From Hevea brasiliensis (Eukaryota > Streptophyta > Magnoliopsida > Malpighiales > Euphorbiaceae), in the NCBI RefSeq assembly GCF_030052815.1, contig NC_079507.1:58593119-58657118 (forward strand): 64,000 nucleotides of DNA, written 5' to 3'. Positions 1-13,086 of the stretch are shown in pieces (position 1 is the stretch's first letter; each line of letters starts with the position of its first letter). The notes beneath the pieces were generated by a model. The model did not search any database, was not told where the DNA came from, and worked only from the letters and a program-made list of their open reading frames with translations. The position numbers were made by a program, and so were the translations under genes.

Positions 1-267
1 CACTAGCCATTACCTGAATGTCTTGCTCCTTGTTGATAATAAAATCATTCCAAGGCACTACTGTTTGAATTATTAAACCAACCTTCTCGTCATTAGAATA
101 CATGGGGTGATTTAAATGGGATCTAATATAGATCCAACTATCTATGCAAAGGATCCGATCCAACTGCTCCTCTCTTGTTGAGAATCTATACATATAAAGC
201 AGCACCAACAACATATCTTCACAAGACAAGAACTATGTGATTGCATGGTTGTAAGAAATTGACTAAC

Positions 268-3200
268 CAGTGGCTCACTTGGAATAGAAACAACTCTGGG
301 TGCCTCTCTTATATACTCTTCCATGGTTGTAAGAAAGGATTGCGGAGGCTGCAAATAAAAAACAATGGTGCAAATTAAACTGACTGCAAAAATAAGAAAA
401 TATTAAACCAAGGAAAGCATTAAATCCATGTTGTAGCAGCAAATACTTCTCTCAGAACAGGAAATTGGAAGTTCCTAGCAAGTTCCAATCCTTTGCAAAC
501 TTCATAGAAGTCGGAGAGACTACCAGCCTACAGTAAGAAACAAAGCCCCTCAATACAACCCAAATAGATAATTTTAAATGCTGAGACCTCAGTTTCATCA
601 TTTTAAATGCTGAGACCTCAGTTTCATCATCTCTGCTACAATACAAAGAACATCCTAACAGAATACCGAGGTCAACCAAGAACATTTAAGTAGATGCTTA
701 TGTAAGAAAATTCAATTCACATCATGACCTGCTGGCCAGCTCGTTTGTAGACATCAAGGGTGGTGACAGCTTCATGTCTTGGCATCTCAAAGAACTGAAA
801 ACATACAGAACATTTAACATCAATACAACGACAAAGCAAAAGTAGCGTCAACTCTCGCATCATGATTTTTTTAAAAATTACAAACAAAAAATACCTTATC
901 CACAAGATTGATAATTCCATCATTAATAGCGCAGTATATTTTAAAGCTCTCTTTCAACACCTGAAAATTGCATGTTCATCAAATTGTTTATAATACACAA
1001 ACAGGAAGCATAAATTCAAGCCTCACCTATGTCTTCTTCAATTTGAATAACACAATTAGTTCCATTACCCTTTTCCCCCAAACTTGGCATCCTACTCCAT
1101 TTACTTAAAATCATACAAATGCACATCCAATAAAATATTCTGGGTAGGGTTATAAGAAGTGCAATTTATGCCTTTATTTATTTTTTATTTTTTATAAATC
1201 AGTTGGCAAATAAAAGGTCTAAGTACATTGCCAACCCCCCCCCTAACTTGAGATTAAGGCTTATAGTTGAGTTGAGTATTACCATGATACTTGATATTTT
1301 AAATATTTAGTGGAATTTCAAATGCCTCAAACATGGAAAATTTATGAATAAAAATAAAAACTTGGAAAGTTCAACAGTAGAAATAGAATTTTTGGTTTTT
1401 TAAAGACAGGAATTACAGCATAGAGAGTAACCTACCAGTGCTAGAGCATACTGTATAACATAATTGCCAACAGCTGCACCTTCAGGCTGCAAAAGACAAA
1501 TTCAACACCAAGTAGTTTTCCACATGCCAAAGCAATATGAAAAATAATGAAGGAGAACAAATATCCATGAGTTTCACAAAAAGATACCCGGCAACCAACA
1601 AGACGATACAGCAGCTGCTGCAATCCAGGCAACTGATCCAACAATTCTTCACTATCCAATTCCCTGGTTCTGCTGTAGCCCTGCTTAAATAGAACAATTA
1701 TACCATCAAACAAATCCAGACGGAAAAGTCATTTACAACCTAAAATATCAAAGCAGACAATAGCCAATCAAAAAATTCAATACCAGCTTTAGCACCTTGT
1801 GTCTGGCTTTTACTTAATGAGATTGGATTAAAAGAAAAAATTCCAATTTCCAAAATACATTATAGACAACAAATAGAAAAACGATCACAAGTTTTCATAC
1901 ATGAACAAAAGACCTATTTCTATCATCCTAATAACTCGAACACATACTGCTCAAACTAGACTGTTCCCACATCTCATCAAATGACTACATAGCAAAAGAT
2001 TTCTGGGAATTATTCTGACAAACAAAAGAAATCACATGTCCAAGACTACAAAGTTTTGCAAAAGAAGCACAAACAAATGAAACTTTCCTCCAAATCATTG
2101 TACAAGACCTCTTTTAAAATTTTCAAAATTAGTCATATATGGACCTTAAAAATTGAAATAGCCTTTCTTATTTTCTTTTATATAAAATAGATACAATAAA
2201 TATTTGAATATATGCAATCTCAGTATCTCATAAAGAGCTCAACTAAACTCTCCACGCTGAATCACTATAAACCCCCAAAAAAAAATTGAAAGAGAAAGAG
2301 AAGATATGCAATTTCAATCCACAAAAGTTGTGTGGTCCTTCAGCCACATGATCTGTGCTGCCTACAAAGATGGCACAGCTATTGGGCTAATCTATGTCGT
2401 AGTTTTGTAGTGATGCAAGTTCCATAATGAGTTTTCTAATGCTGTACTTTGTTGTGTACTTGTGTTTGAGATATCTATTCTTAAGTATCTTAGAATCTTA
2501 ATTCCTAGATTTTCTAACGTTATATTTAAGGATCATCAGAATCAATAACAATCGTTACATGAGCGCATTTTGACATCAATTTGTCTCATTTTGAATATCA
2601 TGTCGATGGGGGAATTTGCAATAAGTTTATCCTTACAAGTGCAAAAAATATGTGCACCACAAAAGTATACCAAGAACTTGACACTTGATCTCAGGCAAAA
2701 AGAGGGAAATATAAGATGAAAAAACCATAAATCAACTTTAAAGTACATCTTTTGTACATTTTATTTAATTTTTCAAAGAAAAGGGTCAAAAGAAGTGCTT
2801 CAACTCCAGAATCATTCACTCATTTCAACAAGTCATTTATGTTTTTCTTAGCCAGAAAGGAAGGAAGAAGGGGAGACAAAGAAAACGAATCTGCCAAAGA
2901 GCTACTGATTGACAAAAGACAACCAATGTTTTTTAGAGGTCTAAAATTATGAATTAAGTACCTTATCCTGCCCTTGGGCAGGTCTCAGAAGACGCTCAGC
3001 TTCAATGTCATACTTCAGAATTCTAAAGCATTCAAGCCGCTCCTCCAAAAATAAAGCATATGTGCGTACCCAGGCAGAGCAATCCCAAGCTAAAAGAGGA
3101 GGGAGAAAATGATGAAATAACAAAACAAATTATTAAACTTCTTTCAACTATTTTTTTAAAAAGTTCAAAACTAATGTGCTTAGGTTCAAATACAGAGACA

Positions 3201-3434
3201 AGAAGCCAATAAAGAAGTATAAAGAGAAGGAAGAGAAGCATAAACCGACCAATAGGGCTTGAATCATCCTTGAAATTGGAAAGTTGGAGGATGCGTCCTC
3301 TCTGTGAGAAATTAAGTAGTTCTTCTCTGAAATTAGGATCACCCTCTCTTAATAATCTATGGATGACAATCAATGTTTTCAATGCAACCTATTAAACAAA
3401 AGGGAGGTATAAATAATACAGCCTTGATGCAATG

Positions 3435-3469
<35 letters not shown>

Positions 3470-4943
3470 TTCAGGATTAAGCTTTTCTCGTTATCAATAT
3501 CTCAGCAGTTCTGTTATATTTTGCTCCAAAAGGTTTATATAATCATGTGGCCTATAACTGTTAGAACAGCCACAAAAGCATGCACACCAAGCATGAATGG
3601 TTACGGAAAGAAGAAATTTATCTGTATGTATATCTAAGTCATACCCTAGGTTGCTTTGATAATTAGATGCTAGAGATAAAAGAGATCCAGTTGCAAGCCT
3701 CACTTGAGGACAATTAAAAGAAAACGCAGAAAATTTGATGATGTTTGGTATGGAAATAAGAAAATTATACGCAATTATCAATGAATTTTGGGAAGGAAAT
3801 TTTTGACATTGGGAAAAATTTATCAGAAATGTAGAGATTTTATCAAATAGGATTCAACAGCACTTAAAACATGAAAATCTACAAACATTAGTCGCAAAGT
3901 TTATAAAACCCTCCACCTGCAATAGAATAAAAGATATCAGAAATAAAGGAAAAAATGCAAAATTATAAACAACACCAAACCTGAAGGGTTAGTGAAACAG
4001 AGCTTCAAATACCAATAAAGCCTGATACATGATAAATTTTAAATGATAGCCTTTCTATCATGAAATACAGCATCCAATGTGCCAATGAAAATGGAGACCT
4101 AAGAAATATATAAAGCTAATTTGATAATTTTAAAGTTCAGATCCGGTAAATATTGCTGTAAAAGCTTACATGAGCACTAAGCTTGTGAATCATAAAGAAA
4201 GCATTCAAATAGCACAGCACAGTGAAGAATTCACTTACCACTCAAAACTATACAGGATCTTAGCATTCATAACTGTTTCTTACTAAATCAACATAATCAA
4301 CAAGAAACCAATTTTGAATATCAACGAAAGCAAAAGCAGCAGAAATCAATACAATACAAGTCCAACAAAATAAAATAGAAAAAAAAAGGGCAATATATGC
4401 CTATAAAATTAAACAAATTCAACAACGAAATGAGAATTGAGAATTGATTAAACAAGTACCGTCCAATTATGGGTCTTGGCCAATCGGCGGGAAAGAGCAT
4501 GAATACAATAAGCAACATCAGCACGAGGCCGAATCGCTGAGGTGGCAACCAAGATTTCTGCAACGAGCAATCAAAATTCTCTAAGAACACAACACATACA
4601 TCCCTATAGAAGGAAAACAAAAAATTGGATCTGCCCATCAAATTTAAGAAGGAAAAAAAAAAAAAAAGAAACTCACTTCTAAGATGCCTCTCTTTGGGTG
4701 GACACTCGACGTGGTTGGTAGCTTTGACTATGGCGACATCCAATTCCTAAAAATAGAACCCAAAAATCTGAAATCCATGAAAAAAAAAATGAAGAAAGGG
4801 GGAGATATATGAATATCTAAAAATGGTGCAAAAAAAAAAAAAAAAAAGAATACCGCATAATCGCTATTGACATGAGCTAGACCGACTTTGGTGGTGTCTT
4901 TGAGAGCACCATAGGCTTTTCTCCAAGTCTGAAGCGTTCCCAT
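268..4943 (-). CDS. Putative clathrin assembly protein, AP180/ANTH family (3' end outside window)
   Basis: Eleven exons read on the minus strand: 4854-4943, 4677-4746, 4460-4557, 3250-3388, 2962-3089, 1588-1680, 1436-1486, 895-960, 729-794, 447-527 and 268-348, all with GT-AG borders and phases that join into 321 open codons. The start [20 protein letters not shown] is typical of plant AP180-like adaptors (Arabidopsis At2g01600/At1g14910 type). The ANTH domain fills nearly all visible residues. The phosphoinositide-binding pattern K-X9-K-X-R-H is intact at residues 38-51. Family role: binds PI(4,5)P2 and clathrin and promotes coat assembly in endocytosis or TGN traffic. The C-terminal clathrin/AP2-binding tail lies left of position 1. 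The introns hold an (AT)n run near 3437-3468 and a 29-bp tandem duplication at 571-628. The next gene in the ancestral order, CRR3, is now 16 kb away because of a retrotransposon. Confidence 0.9.
571..628. repeat. Tandem duplication of 29 bp in an intron
   Basis: Two identical head-to-tail 29-bp units (571-599 and 600-628), lying between the 447-527 and 729-794 exons of the clathrin-assembly gene. Being identical, the duplication looks recent. Confidence 0.85.
3437..3468. repeat. (AT)n microsatellite in intron
   Basis: Uninterrupted AT dinucleotide run within the intron upstream of the 3250-3388 exon of the clathrin-assembly gene. Confidence 0.9.
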
Positions 4944-5604
4944 TTCTTTGTATTACTTTTCAAAGAGATTTATCTTATAGAGAGCGATCAGATCGGCTCC
5001 CCTTTCTGAGGCTAAAAAAGGATTATAACCGTGATTCTTTATGTCTCTGCATTATGAGATATGATTAGGCCTCCTTCCTCTCTCTCTCTCTCTCTGTGGC
5101 GTTCTTCCCGGAATCTGTTTATCGGGAGGAGAAACTCAGTAGCGAGTCTGCAGTCCGCAGTCTGCAGAAGCGTCCGGCTATAAATTTGTCCCTAATTTAC
5201 CAAAAGTTATACATTAATCTCCTTATTTTTAATTTTTGGAAAAAAAAATCTCTTTATTTTTAATTTAAAATGTTTTTTTTTTAATTTAAAATATTTTTTA
5301 AGTGAAGAAAAAAGAGAAAAAAAAATGTCAGATTTGGAAAGAAATGAAATGACAAATAATAAAAAAAAATCCAGATTGTTTCCTCTGAGCCTTTTTCTTT
5401 TCTCTTTAAATTGTTCGTGCTTTCTTCTTTTATTTTATTTTAATTTTTATTTTTAAATTAATAATATACATAATTAAAATATTTAATTATATATATATAT
5501 ATAACAAAATTTAATGTGAATAAATTATTATTCAACTAATATAATTTTGAGATTATATTATAAATGATTATATTGAATAAAATACCATCATATTATTCAA
5601 GTCT
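4944..5604. other. 5' flank of clathrin-assembly gene; no gene
   Basis: Upstream of the start codon at 4943. It holds a (CT)n tract near 5077-5094, common in plant leaders and core promoters, then increasingly AT-rich sequence with short A/T runs. No coding potential seen. The promoter of the minus-strand gene must lie here, but I cannot fix a TATA box or start site. Confidence 0.5.
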
Positions 5605-5858
5605 TTAATAAAAGTATCAGAGAAAAGATAATAGCGGTGACAATTGAAAATAAATTGAGAGAAGTGAGATTGAGTTAATTTAATTATTTAAGGATAGAAA
5701 GAAAATAAGGAGTAGCCCTAAACTAATTTGAAGAATAGTAGTACAACATAACCTGTAAGCATTGCAAATTTCTGAGAATTTAATTTAAAATTATTTAAAG
5801 TGGAGAAAAAGAATTCATATAGCCTTTGGATAAAGGCTTAGTTGAATTGAGTATACTA
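5605..5858 (+). mobile_element. Degenerate 3' fragment of an RTE-type LINE
   Basis: Resembles the last part of the LINE at 42980-51676. Blocks near 5609-5680 match the region before 51430, and 5690-5855 matches 51486-51670, including the C-terminal coding stretch and the terminal TTGAG-like repeat. An internal deletion and many substitutions show that it is old. No target duplication could be fixed. Confidence 0.65.
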
Positions 5859-6094
5859 TTCAAGTATAAAATTATATTACATTATTCAATATAGTTATTT
5901 TTTAATATAAATTTATTTATTCAATATATGTATAATAGTAAAAATGTGATAATTTTATTTTATTTATCAAAATGTAAAAAATGCATAAATTATTTTGTTT
6001 TTCTGAAAAAAAAATAATTTTTCATTGTGTAGAAATTTTAATTTTCTTATAACTTTTCATTTTAAAGACAGGCAGTGATATTATGTTAACAAAA

Positions 6095-8657
6095 TGTAAT
6101 ACCCTAAATTTTTAAATTTATTATTTTGTGGGTAAATATTAATATTTTATTTTTTTAAAATTTTGAGAAATTATTTGAGATTTTTCAGATTTTATAAATC
6201 GGGTTCGATTTTTCAAAAATATAAAATTTTGATAATTTTTAAAAATTAATTTAAAGACCACGTGGCAAAATTAAAAATATATTTGGACTCTACAAATTTT
6301 TTTGGGTTTTTGAGAATTTTTTTGAAATTTTTGGCCCTCATTTTCGGTCCCAAGACAGAATAAAAATTTAAAATTTTACATCTTGAATCGGACCGGCCTT
6401 TCTTTTTCTTCTTCTCCCTTCCATCGCACGCCCGACGTCTCTCCTCTCTCTCTCGTTTTCTCTCTCCTCTCACCTCCCCTCGCCGTGCAGCCACCACCCA
6501 AGCCCTCCCCACTCGTCGGCGTGCCGCCCTAGTGCCTCCCCACGGCCGGCCGACGCTCCAAGAGGCCGGAAAACGAGCGCGAAGTCCTCCCCTGAGCATG
6601 CGCGACGCTCCACCTTCCCGGCCAAAATTCGGCCGATCCGGCCATCGATCGAACCGAGTCTTGTGTTAAACTTCATCTACACCTCGAGAGCTTTCCATAG
6701 ACACCAAAAACACCAAAATCCATCAAGCGATTTGTCCAATTTTTGTCCAAGAAGTTTTAGCCCATTTTAACTTTTGGGCTAGATTTCTCGCAAACCGTGA
6801 ACCCCACGAGAAAATCGAGAGTACCAAAGTGCTCCACTCGTCGAGAGCTTGGCGACAATATAAATTTCAAAATTTTCTGACATCGTTTTTCGATGAGTCC
6901 CACGAAACTTCGTAGTATTTTTCCGAGCACTAAATGAGCTTAGAAAATTCCGTAAAATTTATGTACTAACCCCCGTGTTGTGAGCTTCGTGTAGGTACCT
7001 TCAATTCATGGAAATTCGATGGTTGCCTAGGTCTGTGAATTTCTAGCCAAACAGACAGGCTACCGAAAAAGTCTTGGAATTGAGTCGAGATTTTGGCTAT
7101 TCCACCGTTGTCAGACGTCCCGAGCGCATCCCAGGAGTCGGAATCGACATAGGTAAACCCGAACCTTGCTTTTTCTTAATTTTCTAGTACTTGAATTGGA
7201 TTAAAAATTCATAAAATATTCGTGGTAGCTCAAAAAATTTTAATTCCTTTTGCATTAGCTTAGTAATGATGCTAAGGATCGCGGGGCAAAGTTTTAGAAT
7301 TTTTAGAACTCATTTGGGTAGTTTTTGCAAAAGGGTCAATTATAAGGACTAAACTGTAATTTTACATATTGTGACTGATGACTGTTTGGATGGGCCCAGG
7401 AGGGGCTGTGTGATGTGATTGAGTTGTGGGTGTATGGTTTGCGCATATAGAAGTGCGTTTTAAACCTTTTTGCAGGTTGGGTAGGTCCTAGGTATAGGGG
7501 AGACTCTGCCAGATTTTCGGCACGACTTAAAATATCTTTGGTATTTTTCTTAGTTTGTATTGAGTCAAATGTACTAAATAATTATAACAAAATTGTCAGG
7601 TGAACCGGGACAACCTTCCTCCTCCACCCAGCCACCACAGTGACTTCGGTTGAGTTTGTGAGTAAAATATTAATTTTAATTGTAATTTCGATATTATTAT
7701 ATGTTCAAGCATGCTCATGCATCACTTATATGTATATATCTATGTAGTTAAACTCTAGGCACGTTTTATATTGCATTCACAACTGTTAAAGTGCCATGAA
7801 TGTTGTTTGTGGTAATTTTGAGCAGTATGCGTGCGTTGGCGTGCGTGTGGTATAGTGTTGGATATGGACAGAACGAGTAGACACGACTTGAGATCTTCGC
7901 TGGGACCCCGTATTTAGTTTATTAAGCGAAAGACTTGAGATCTTCGCTGGTAGAGGTTGGATTAAGAGGACTGTATAGGGGATCAGCTCCCATATATGTA
8001 TTGTTTGATACTCTCGGGTGTGTGAGTGCCCCAAATTGCCTTTTTGATGTGATTTGTATGAAATTTTTGACGATGTTGCATTTCACTCTACAGGGTGCAT
8101 TAATTTTAGATAGCTATAGAGATTATGGTTAAAATTGATATTTTACTCTCTGAGTCGAACGCTCACTCCTGTTCATTTATTTTTCCAAGCTACAAGAGGA
8201 TTATTGTTGTGGTTAACCTATTTTTCTTCTTCGCAGGTCGTCTAATAATGTTTGTATAATTCTATTAACTCCTAGAATTTCCGTATGCGTTAGAAATATT
8301 TATTTGATTGGGTCTGTAATATAATTGCCATGTTGGACCTGTAAACTTATTAAATGCATGTATGATTGGATTGGATGAGGGAGCCGAGCTCCCATTTGTT
8401 TTTATGACATTTGATTATGTGGAGGGTGAGCTAAGCTCTCCAGTTTATTATATATTGTGTTTACAGGTCGGGCGAGTCAAAAACTCCCCGTTAAATGGCC
8501 CATGTTATGGCCGGACTCTTTCCGGTTAAATTCTTGAATTGGGCCCAAATGGGCCTTAGAGTTAGGCTGAGGAATAGTTAGGCTTATTACGGGCCTCAGG
8601 GGCTTTAGGCTGGCCTAGGTCCTAGTGCCGGTCCGGCCCATAGGTTGGGTCGTGACA
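6095..8657 (+). repeat. 5' LTR of Tekay-like element
   Basis: 2563 bp, starts TGTAATACCC and ends GTGACA. It includes a GC- and CT-rich segment (about 6400-6660) in otherwise AT-rich sequence, probably transcribed leader. Compared with the 3' LTR it has a local duplication (GACTTGAGATCTTCGCTGG near 7885-7950) and many transition differences, so the insertion is not recent. Confidence 0.9.
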
Positions 8658-8661
8658 AATG

Positions 8662-8673
8662 TGGTATCAGAGC
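8662..8673 (+). other. Primer-binding site (initiator tRNA-Met)
   Basis: TGGTATCAGAGC, the standard complement of the 3' end of plant initiator tRNA-Met, four bases after the end of the 5' LTR. It fixes the LTR border and the direction of the element. Confidence 0.92.
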
Positions 8674-8862
8674 TTAAGCTCCAGATGCATAGGGAAAAAT
8701 TGTCTAAAGTGTTGGAAAAAGTCTAATAGGAGTCACATGCGGAATATAGGGTCCACATTCATCTTGCATTATCATCTTTGCTTCTAGTTTATGCTTTATA
8801 AAATTGTGTGAAATATAAGTTTATAGAGTTGTGTAATATGTCGTTTTGAATTTTGTGGGCTA

Positions 8863-9306
8863 ATGCTGCTGAATTTCAAGAAAATGCGTAGAAGCAGCAG
8901 AGCTGCCACTGCACCAGAACCAGATGTGCCTGACGAGGTGTCAGCACAGTATGAGGCGCTTGCCTCGAGGAGGCGAGGTAGGAGGCTTAGAGCTGCTCAA
9001 GTAAAGGAGCAGCCACTACCAGTTCAGGAACAGTCTTTTGTAGGCACAGTATATGGTCCACCCTCCCCAATAACAGCAGTCCACCGCACCAAGAGGGGAA
9101 CCTTATAAACAAATAATTAATTTCAAGAAGTTGGTACTTGATATTTATGATGTGTCAGACGATGCCTATCGGTTTTTGGATTCCTGCAAACAGGCAGGGA
9201 TGGAGTTACAATTGACTGACAAGAGACTTATAGAGTATGCGCAGCATGTCATGGGGCCTATTCCTAGACAATGGATGAATGACTACATATTACCTCGGAT
9301 AGAAGG
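8863..9306 (+). pseudogene. gag, N-terminal part (Tekay-like), broken
   Basis: Two open pieces. Positions 8863-9108 encode a basic N-terminal stretch, and 9131-9306 encodes the start of the capsid-like retrotrans_gag region ending at the LPRIEG residues. The pieces are in different frames with a stop between them. At 9306 the gene is cut by a 3.78 kb insertion, and the same gag sequence resumes at 13087 after the duplicated GAAGG. Structural protein of the virus-like particle; clearly non-functional here. Confidence 0.75.
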
Positions 9307-12300
9307 TGTAACATCCTCACTTTAGCTAGTCCGCACAGTCTACTGTTCCAGTGATTAATGTCAGTCCGGGCAGCTAGAATGTTTGAAATTTTAAATAGAC
9401 TAGAGTGAGGAGTTATAAAGAAACTAAATAATGCTCATAACAATCAAGGAAAAATTATAGGAACGAAATACACTAATGTTAAACGAGCCGAAACACTAGG
9501 GATGAGTAACCCAAAAGGGAAGTGACGGTGAAGGCCATTAGTAACCCTAGACCCGAGGGAAAAATTTTAAAATAATTTTTGGGACTCCAAAGAAGGGTCA
9601 TTGAGGTTCTTATGGCATTAGAATGCCAAGGAAATGCTTAGAAAAATTTTTCTATCGGTACACACAATTTTGGCTTATTAAGCTAAACATAGGGCATTTT
9701 GGTCATTTCGTCTTCAGAGATGATTTTTGGCCAACTTGTCCAGTTAAATAAATAATTTATATGACATAAAATATGAATAAATATTGTTAAAAATTTAATT
9801 GAAATTAAATAGACAAGAAAATGATAGAAAATGAAAAAAATTGAAATTATGACATCATAATGATGTCATTAAAATTCTCCCAACCAATCCAATATTGACC
9901 CATAGCATAAGTTTATTTAAAAGAGACTAAATGGGCATAAAAATGAAGAAAAAAATCAGAACTCTCTCTACTCTTCTTCTTGCCGTCACCCTTCCCTCCA
10001 TGGCCACCATGAGCAAGCTTTTTAAAGCTTGATTTCCCTAGCTTTTACCCAACTAAACCCTGTATTCCCAACGCAAAAAAGTGTTCTTACATCTTGATGA
10101 GTCTTTTGGGAGCAAAAAGAAAAGAAAAAGAAGAACTCTAGCAAGTTGAAAATCTCACTCCATTAGAGGTTTGTGACCTAACATTGGTTTTCACTTTAAA
10201 TTCATGTTTAAGGACTATGAATGAGTGTAAATTACAAAGAAATTTATTAAATACTATTTGTATGCCATCCCATAATTTCGGAAGCCTTGGTTGGGGTAAG
10301 ATTGTGATGATTTTTATGGAGTTAAAATGGTAGTATGGCTGCCCTTAATATGCATCTCTTAAGTGGAGTGATGAAATGCAAATGATAATGCATGGTTTGT
10401 GATGTTTGAGTTAGGGTTTGGGATGAAAATGAGACATTGATCATGTGATGATGAAAGTAGGTTTTAATGGTCAATTAGTGACCATTTGGTTTTGTTTGAA
10501 TAAAAAATGAAGTGGATTGTGTAGTGGGATTTGAGTTTGGTGTGGCTGCCCTTGGTGACCTGCAGGACTGGGCATGAGTCCAGCAGGTTTGGGCAGCAAT
10601 AACTGGAATTGTAGAGGTTCAATTGGTGCAAGGCCAATTGGACATGAAACTAGACACATAATGACACAACTTTGGTGAAGAAACCATGCCTAGAAAACCA
10701 AACCAAGTTGACCAAAAGATTGCCCTAATCCAGGTGACATGCATTCTGCCTGGGCAAAATGACTAAATGAACAGTGTTTAGTCATTTGGTCATAACTCAG
10801 TGTAGAAATGTCCAATTGACCTGAAATTTTACTAGCAACAAGCTGAGATATAGACCTACAACTTTCATGAAGAAACCTAACCCAAATTATGACCATAACT
10901 TATTCAAAAAGTGACCTGAAGTCACTGCTCCTAATACTGTAAATTTGGTCAATCCAGAAATTCTGAAAAAATCATAATCCGGCCAGTTATAGTTTTTCGG
11001 CTATAACTTGAGCTACAAAACTCCAAATGGAGTGATTCAAAAAAGGAAATGCAACTAGACAAAGTAAGGAATAACTTTCATGTTGATCATTTTGCCAAAT
11101 TCCCACTGCAAAAGTGACGAATGGAACAGTAAACACAAAAGCTTGAAAACTGAAAATTCTATCCAATTAACATTAAGCTTAGAAATAGTATTAGCAACCA
11201 ATACTAACAATTTTAGAATGCAAAATGTGGTATGTTGGGAGTATTAAAACCAATGTACCTATTGTCCATGTAAAAGTCAACATTTTGGTTGACTGATGAA
11301 TTGAATAGTAACACCAAAACTTCAATTTCAAAAATTGTGAAACTTAAAAGTGTAATATGCCCTAGTATACATAGCAAGATTGATTTGGATAGGTTGGTAT
11401 GCCAATAGGATTCTGTTAGCAGTACTGCATATGGTTTCATGCCATTCTGTGTTTCATGGCTTCCCATGCCATTCTGTGACATAATAGCCTTTGGCTATGT
11501 TATTTGAGTTGTTATACTCGGGTTTTATCCCTGATAATTATTACAGCTTATTGGTTGTTTTGTTGCACACCAGGAGACACAATGTGACCGATAGTGTGAT
11601 GGTCCGAGATACTTAGTACCCAGTACCAGTTTACCCGTTTATCCAGTCCAGTCGACTAGTATGGGTTACTCGGGCAATGATAATAAATTTTACCAAATTT
11701 TAATTGAATAATACTGTAATAAATATCAGAAATTAAGTCTACAAAAAATGTAAACATACATTCTGCATACTTATTTTATTTTATTTTATTTTATATTGTC
11801 ACCACTAAGTATAATTGTTTAGCGCGTCGCTTTTGCCACGCGCAGGTACTGGAAACATAGCTGGGGAGCCCAGCAGATATCAGACTGAGTGAACTTTCAG
11901 AGCTGCACACTGAGTCCAGAGTCACCTCACATCTGCAGTGCACTTGGTAGGACATTAGGACTTTGGGTGGCATTTTGTGTTTTACATTTTGTATTAGTTT
12001 TGGATTGTAATTATAAACTCTTGAAATTATTTGATAATGTAAATATATGAATTTTCATGTTATTGAAATTTGCTATATGTTATGTTGAAAAATGAAATGT
12101 TGAGAAATATTCATGAATATGCTTCAAATGATGATGTGAACAGAAAAATTCTGAAAATAGTATTGAGATTTTGAGATTTAGTTAAAATGTGTGTATAATG
12201 GAGTTCTGGATTTGGAAATTATATTGGAAGTGTCTTTTAAACAGGTTCAGAAGAACTGTTTTTCCAATTTATAGCTGGCACTCTGCCGGATTTTCTATAA

Positions 12301-12446
12301 AAATTGCGGAAAAATTCAAATTTATCAAAAATTGTAAATAAATGAATTAAAAGGGATAAATTGTAATGGAACTATAAATTGGTGCTCCGGCACACTAAGT
12401 GGCATATCTTGCTCGACTACACTGTAGACGGGTAAGGGGTATCACA
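9307..12446 (+). repeat. 3.1 kb gypsy-type LTR (solo or 5' LTR remnant)
   Basis: Begins TGTAACATCC and ends GGGTATCACA. The last 100 bases and the following TTTAG look like the LTR end and spacer that usually precede a tRNA-Met primer site in plant gypsy elements, but the primer site is absent here. It includes a (TTTTA)n run near 11770-11795 and a CT-rich leader-like stretch near 9960-10015. No reverse transcriptase or other coding domain was found inside. Confidence 0.6.
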
Positions 12447-12581
12447 TTTAGTCCATTAGGCAAATCCCACATCGGCAAAGCATGGAGATGGTCTTGGGCT
12501 CAAAAAGTAATGAAATATAAGATGGGGGAACTAATCACTGGAGGCGCCTTTTGGTGGAATGGCCTGGAGAGTTGGAAGAAT

Positions 12582-12644
12582 TCCAGGGTTAAGCGTGCTC
12601 GCTTGAGAGAAATCCTAGGATGGGTGACCTCCTGGGAAGTTCTC
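12582..12644 (+). ncRNA. 5S-rRNA-like segment in left Cassandra LTR
   Basis: Contains GTTAAGCGTGCT and AGGATGGGTGACCTCCTGGG, which match the A-box and C-box regions of the plant 5S rRNA internal promoter for RNA polymerase III. It is not a 5S gene: the 5' and 3' stem sequences differ. In Cassandra this region may supply a pol III promoter. Confidence 0.85.
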
Positions 12645-12943
12645 CATTCCACCTATGGGACAAAACCGTGAGGCTTATAGCCAAAGCGGACAATTCCTCT
12701 AGTGGTTGGAGCCCGATCGTTACAATTGGTATCAGAGCCGCTCGCGTGTCCTCTTGGGCGATGGTGGGGCAAACCTCAGCGAGGACGCTGAGTCCCAAAA
12801 GGGGGGAGAAAGGTCCCTTAAGCAAATCCCACATCGGCAAAGCACGGAGATAGTCTTGAGCTCAAAAAGTAATGATATATAAGATGGGAGAACTAATTAC
12901 TGGAGGGGCCTTTTGGTGGAATGGTCTGGAGAGTTGGAAGAAC

Positions 12944-13006
12944 TCCAGGGTTAAGCGTGCTCGCTTGAAAGAAATCTTAGGATGGGTAACCTCCAGGGAA
13001 GTTCTC
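12944..13006 (+). ncRNA. 5S-rRNA-like segment in right Cassandra LTR, decayed
   Basis: Same segment as in the left LTR, with substitutions in the C-box (GGGTAACCTCCAGGG instead of GGGTGACCTCCTGGG) and upstream, so its promoter value is probably reduced. Confidence 0.8.
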
Positions 13007-13086
13007 CATTCCACCTATGGGACAAAACTGTGAGGCTTATGGCCAAAGCGGACAATTCCTCTAGTGGTTGGAGCCCAATCGTTACA

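Larger units (their letters stand above)
9307..13086 (+). mobile_element. Composite insertion: gypsy-type LTR joined to Cassandra TRIM
   Basis: Starts TGTAAC, ends GTTACA, and is flanked by a perfect 5-bp direct repeat GAAGG (9302-9306 and 13087-13091). Removing the insert and one repeat restores a continuous gag reading frame, so the whole 3780 bp behaves as one insertion. Its left 3140 bp resembles a gypsy LTR and its right 635 bp is a Cassandra TRIM. They meet at 12446-12452 with only TTTAG between them. Neither component alone has a matching duplication at both of its own ends. Confidence 0.8.
12452..13086 (+). mobile_element. Cassandra TRIM retrotransposon
   Basis: Two direct repeats of exactly 273 bp (12452-12724 and 12814-13086) enclose 89 bp holding a tRNA-Met primer site (12727-12738) and a polypurine tract (12797-12813). 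Both LTRs contain a 5S-rRNA-like segment. This combination (miniature, non-coding, 5S in the LTR) defines the Cassandra family. It has no coding capacity and would need proteins of another element to move. The two LTRs differ at roughly 16 positions by eye, mostly transitions. Confidence 0.9.

Noticed and set aside
1..140. Possible further exon of the clathrin-assembly gene at the left edge
   Set aside because: The minus-strand translation does not continue the family sequence after the 268-348 exon and no convincing acceptor was found.
6246..6676. ORFs of 68-117 codons in the GC-rich part of the Tekay-like 5' LTR (and 17605-18046 in the 3' LTR)
   Set aside because: The two LTR copies do not keep the same frame or protein, and the sequence is a CT/GC-rich leader. 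They are composition artefacts.
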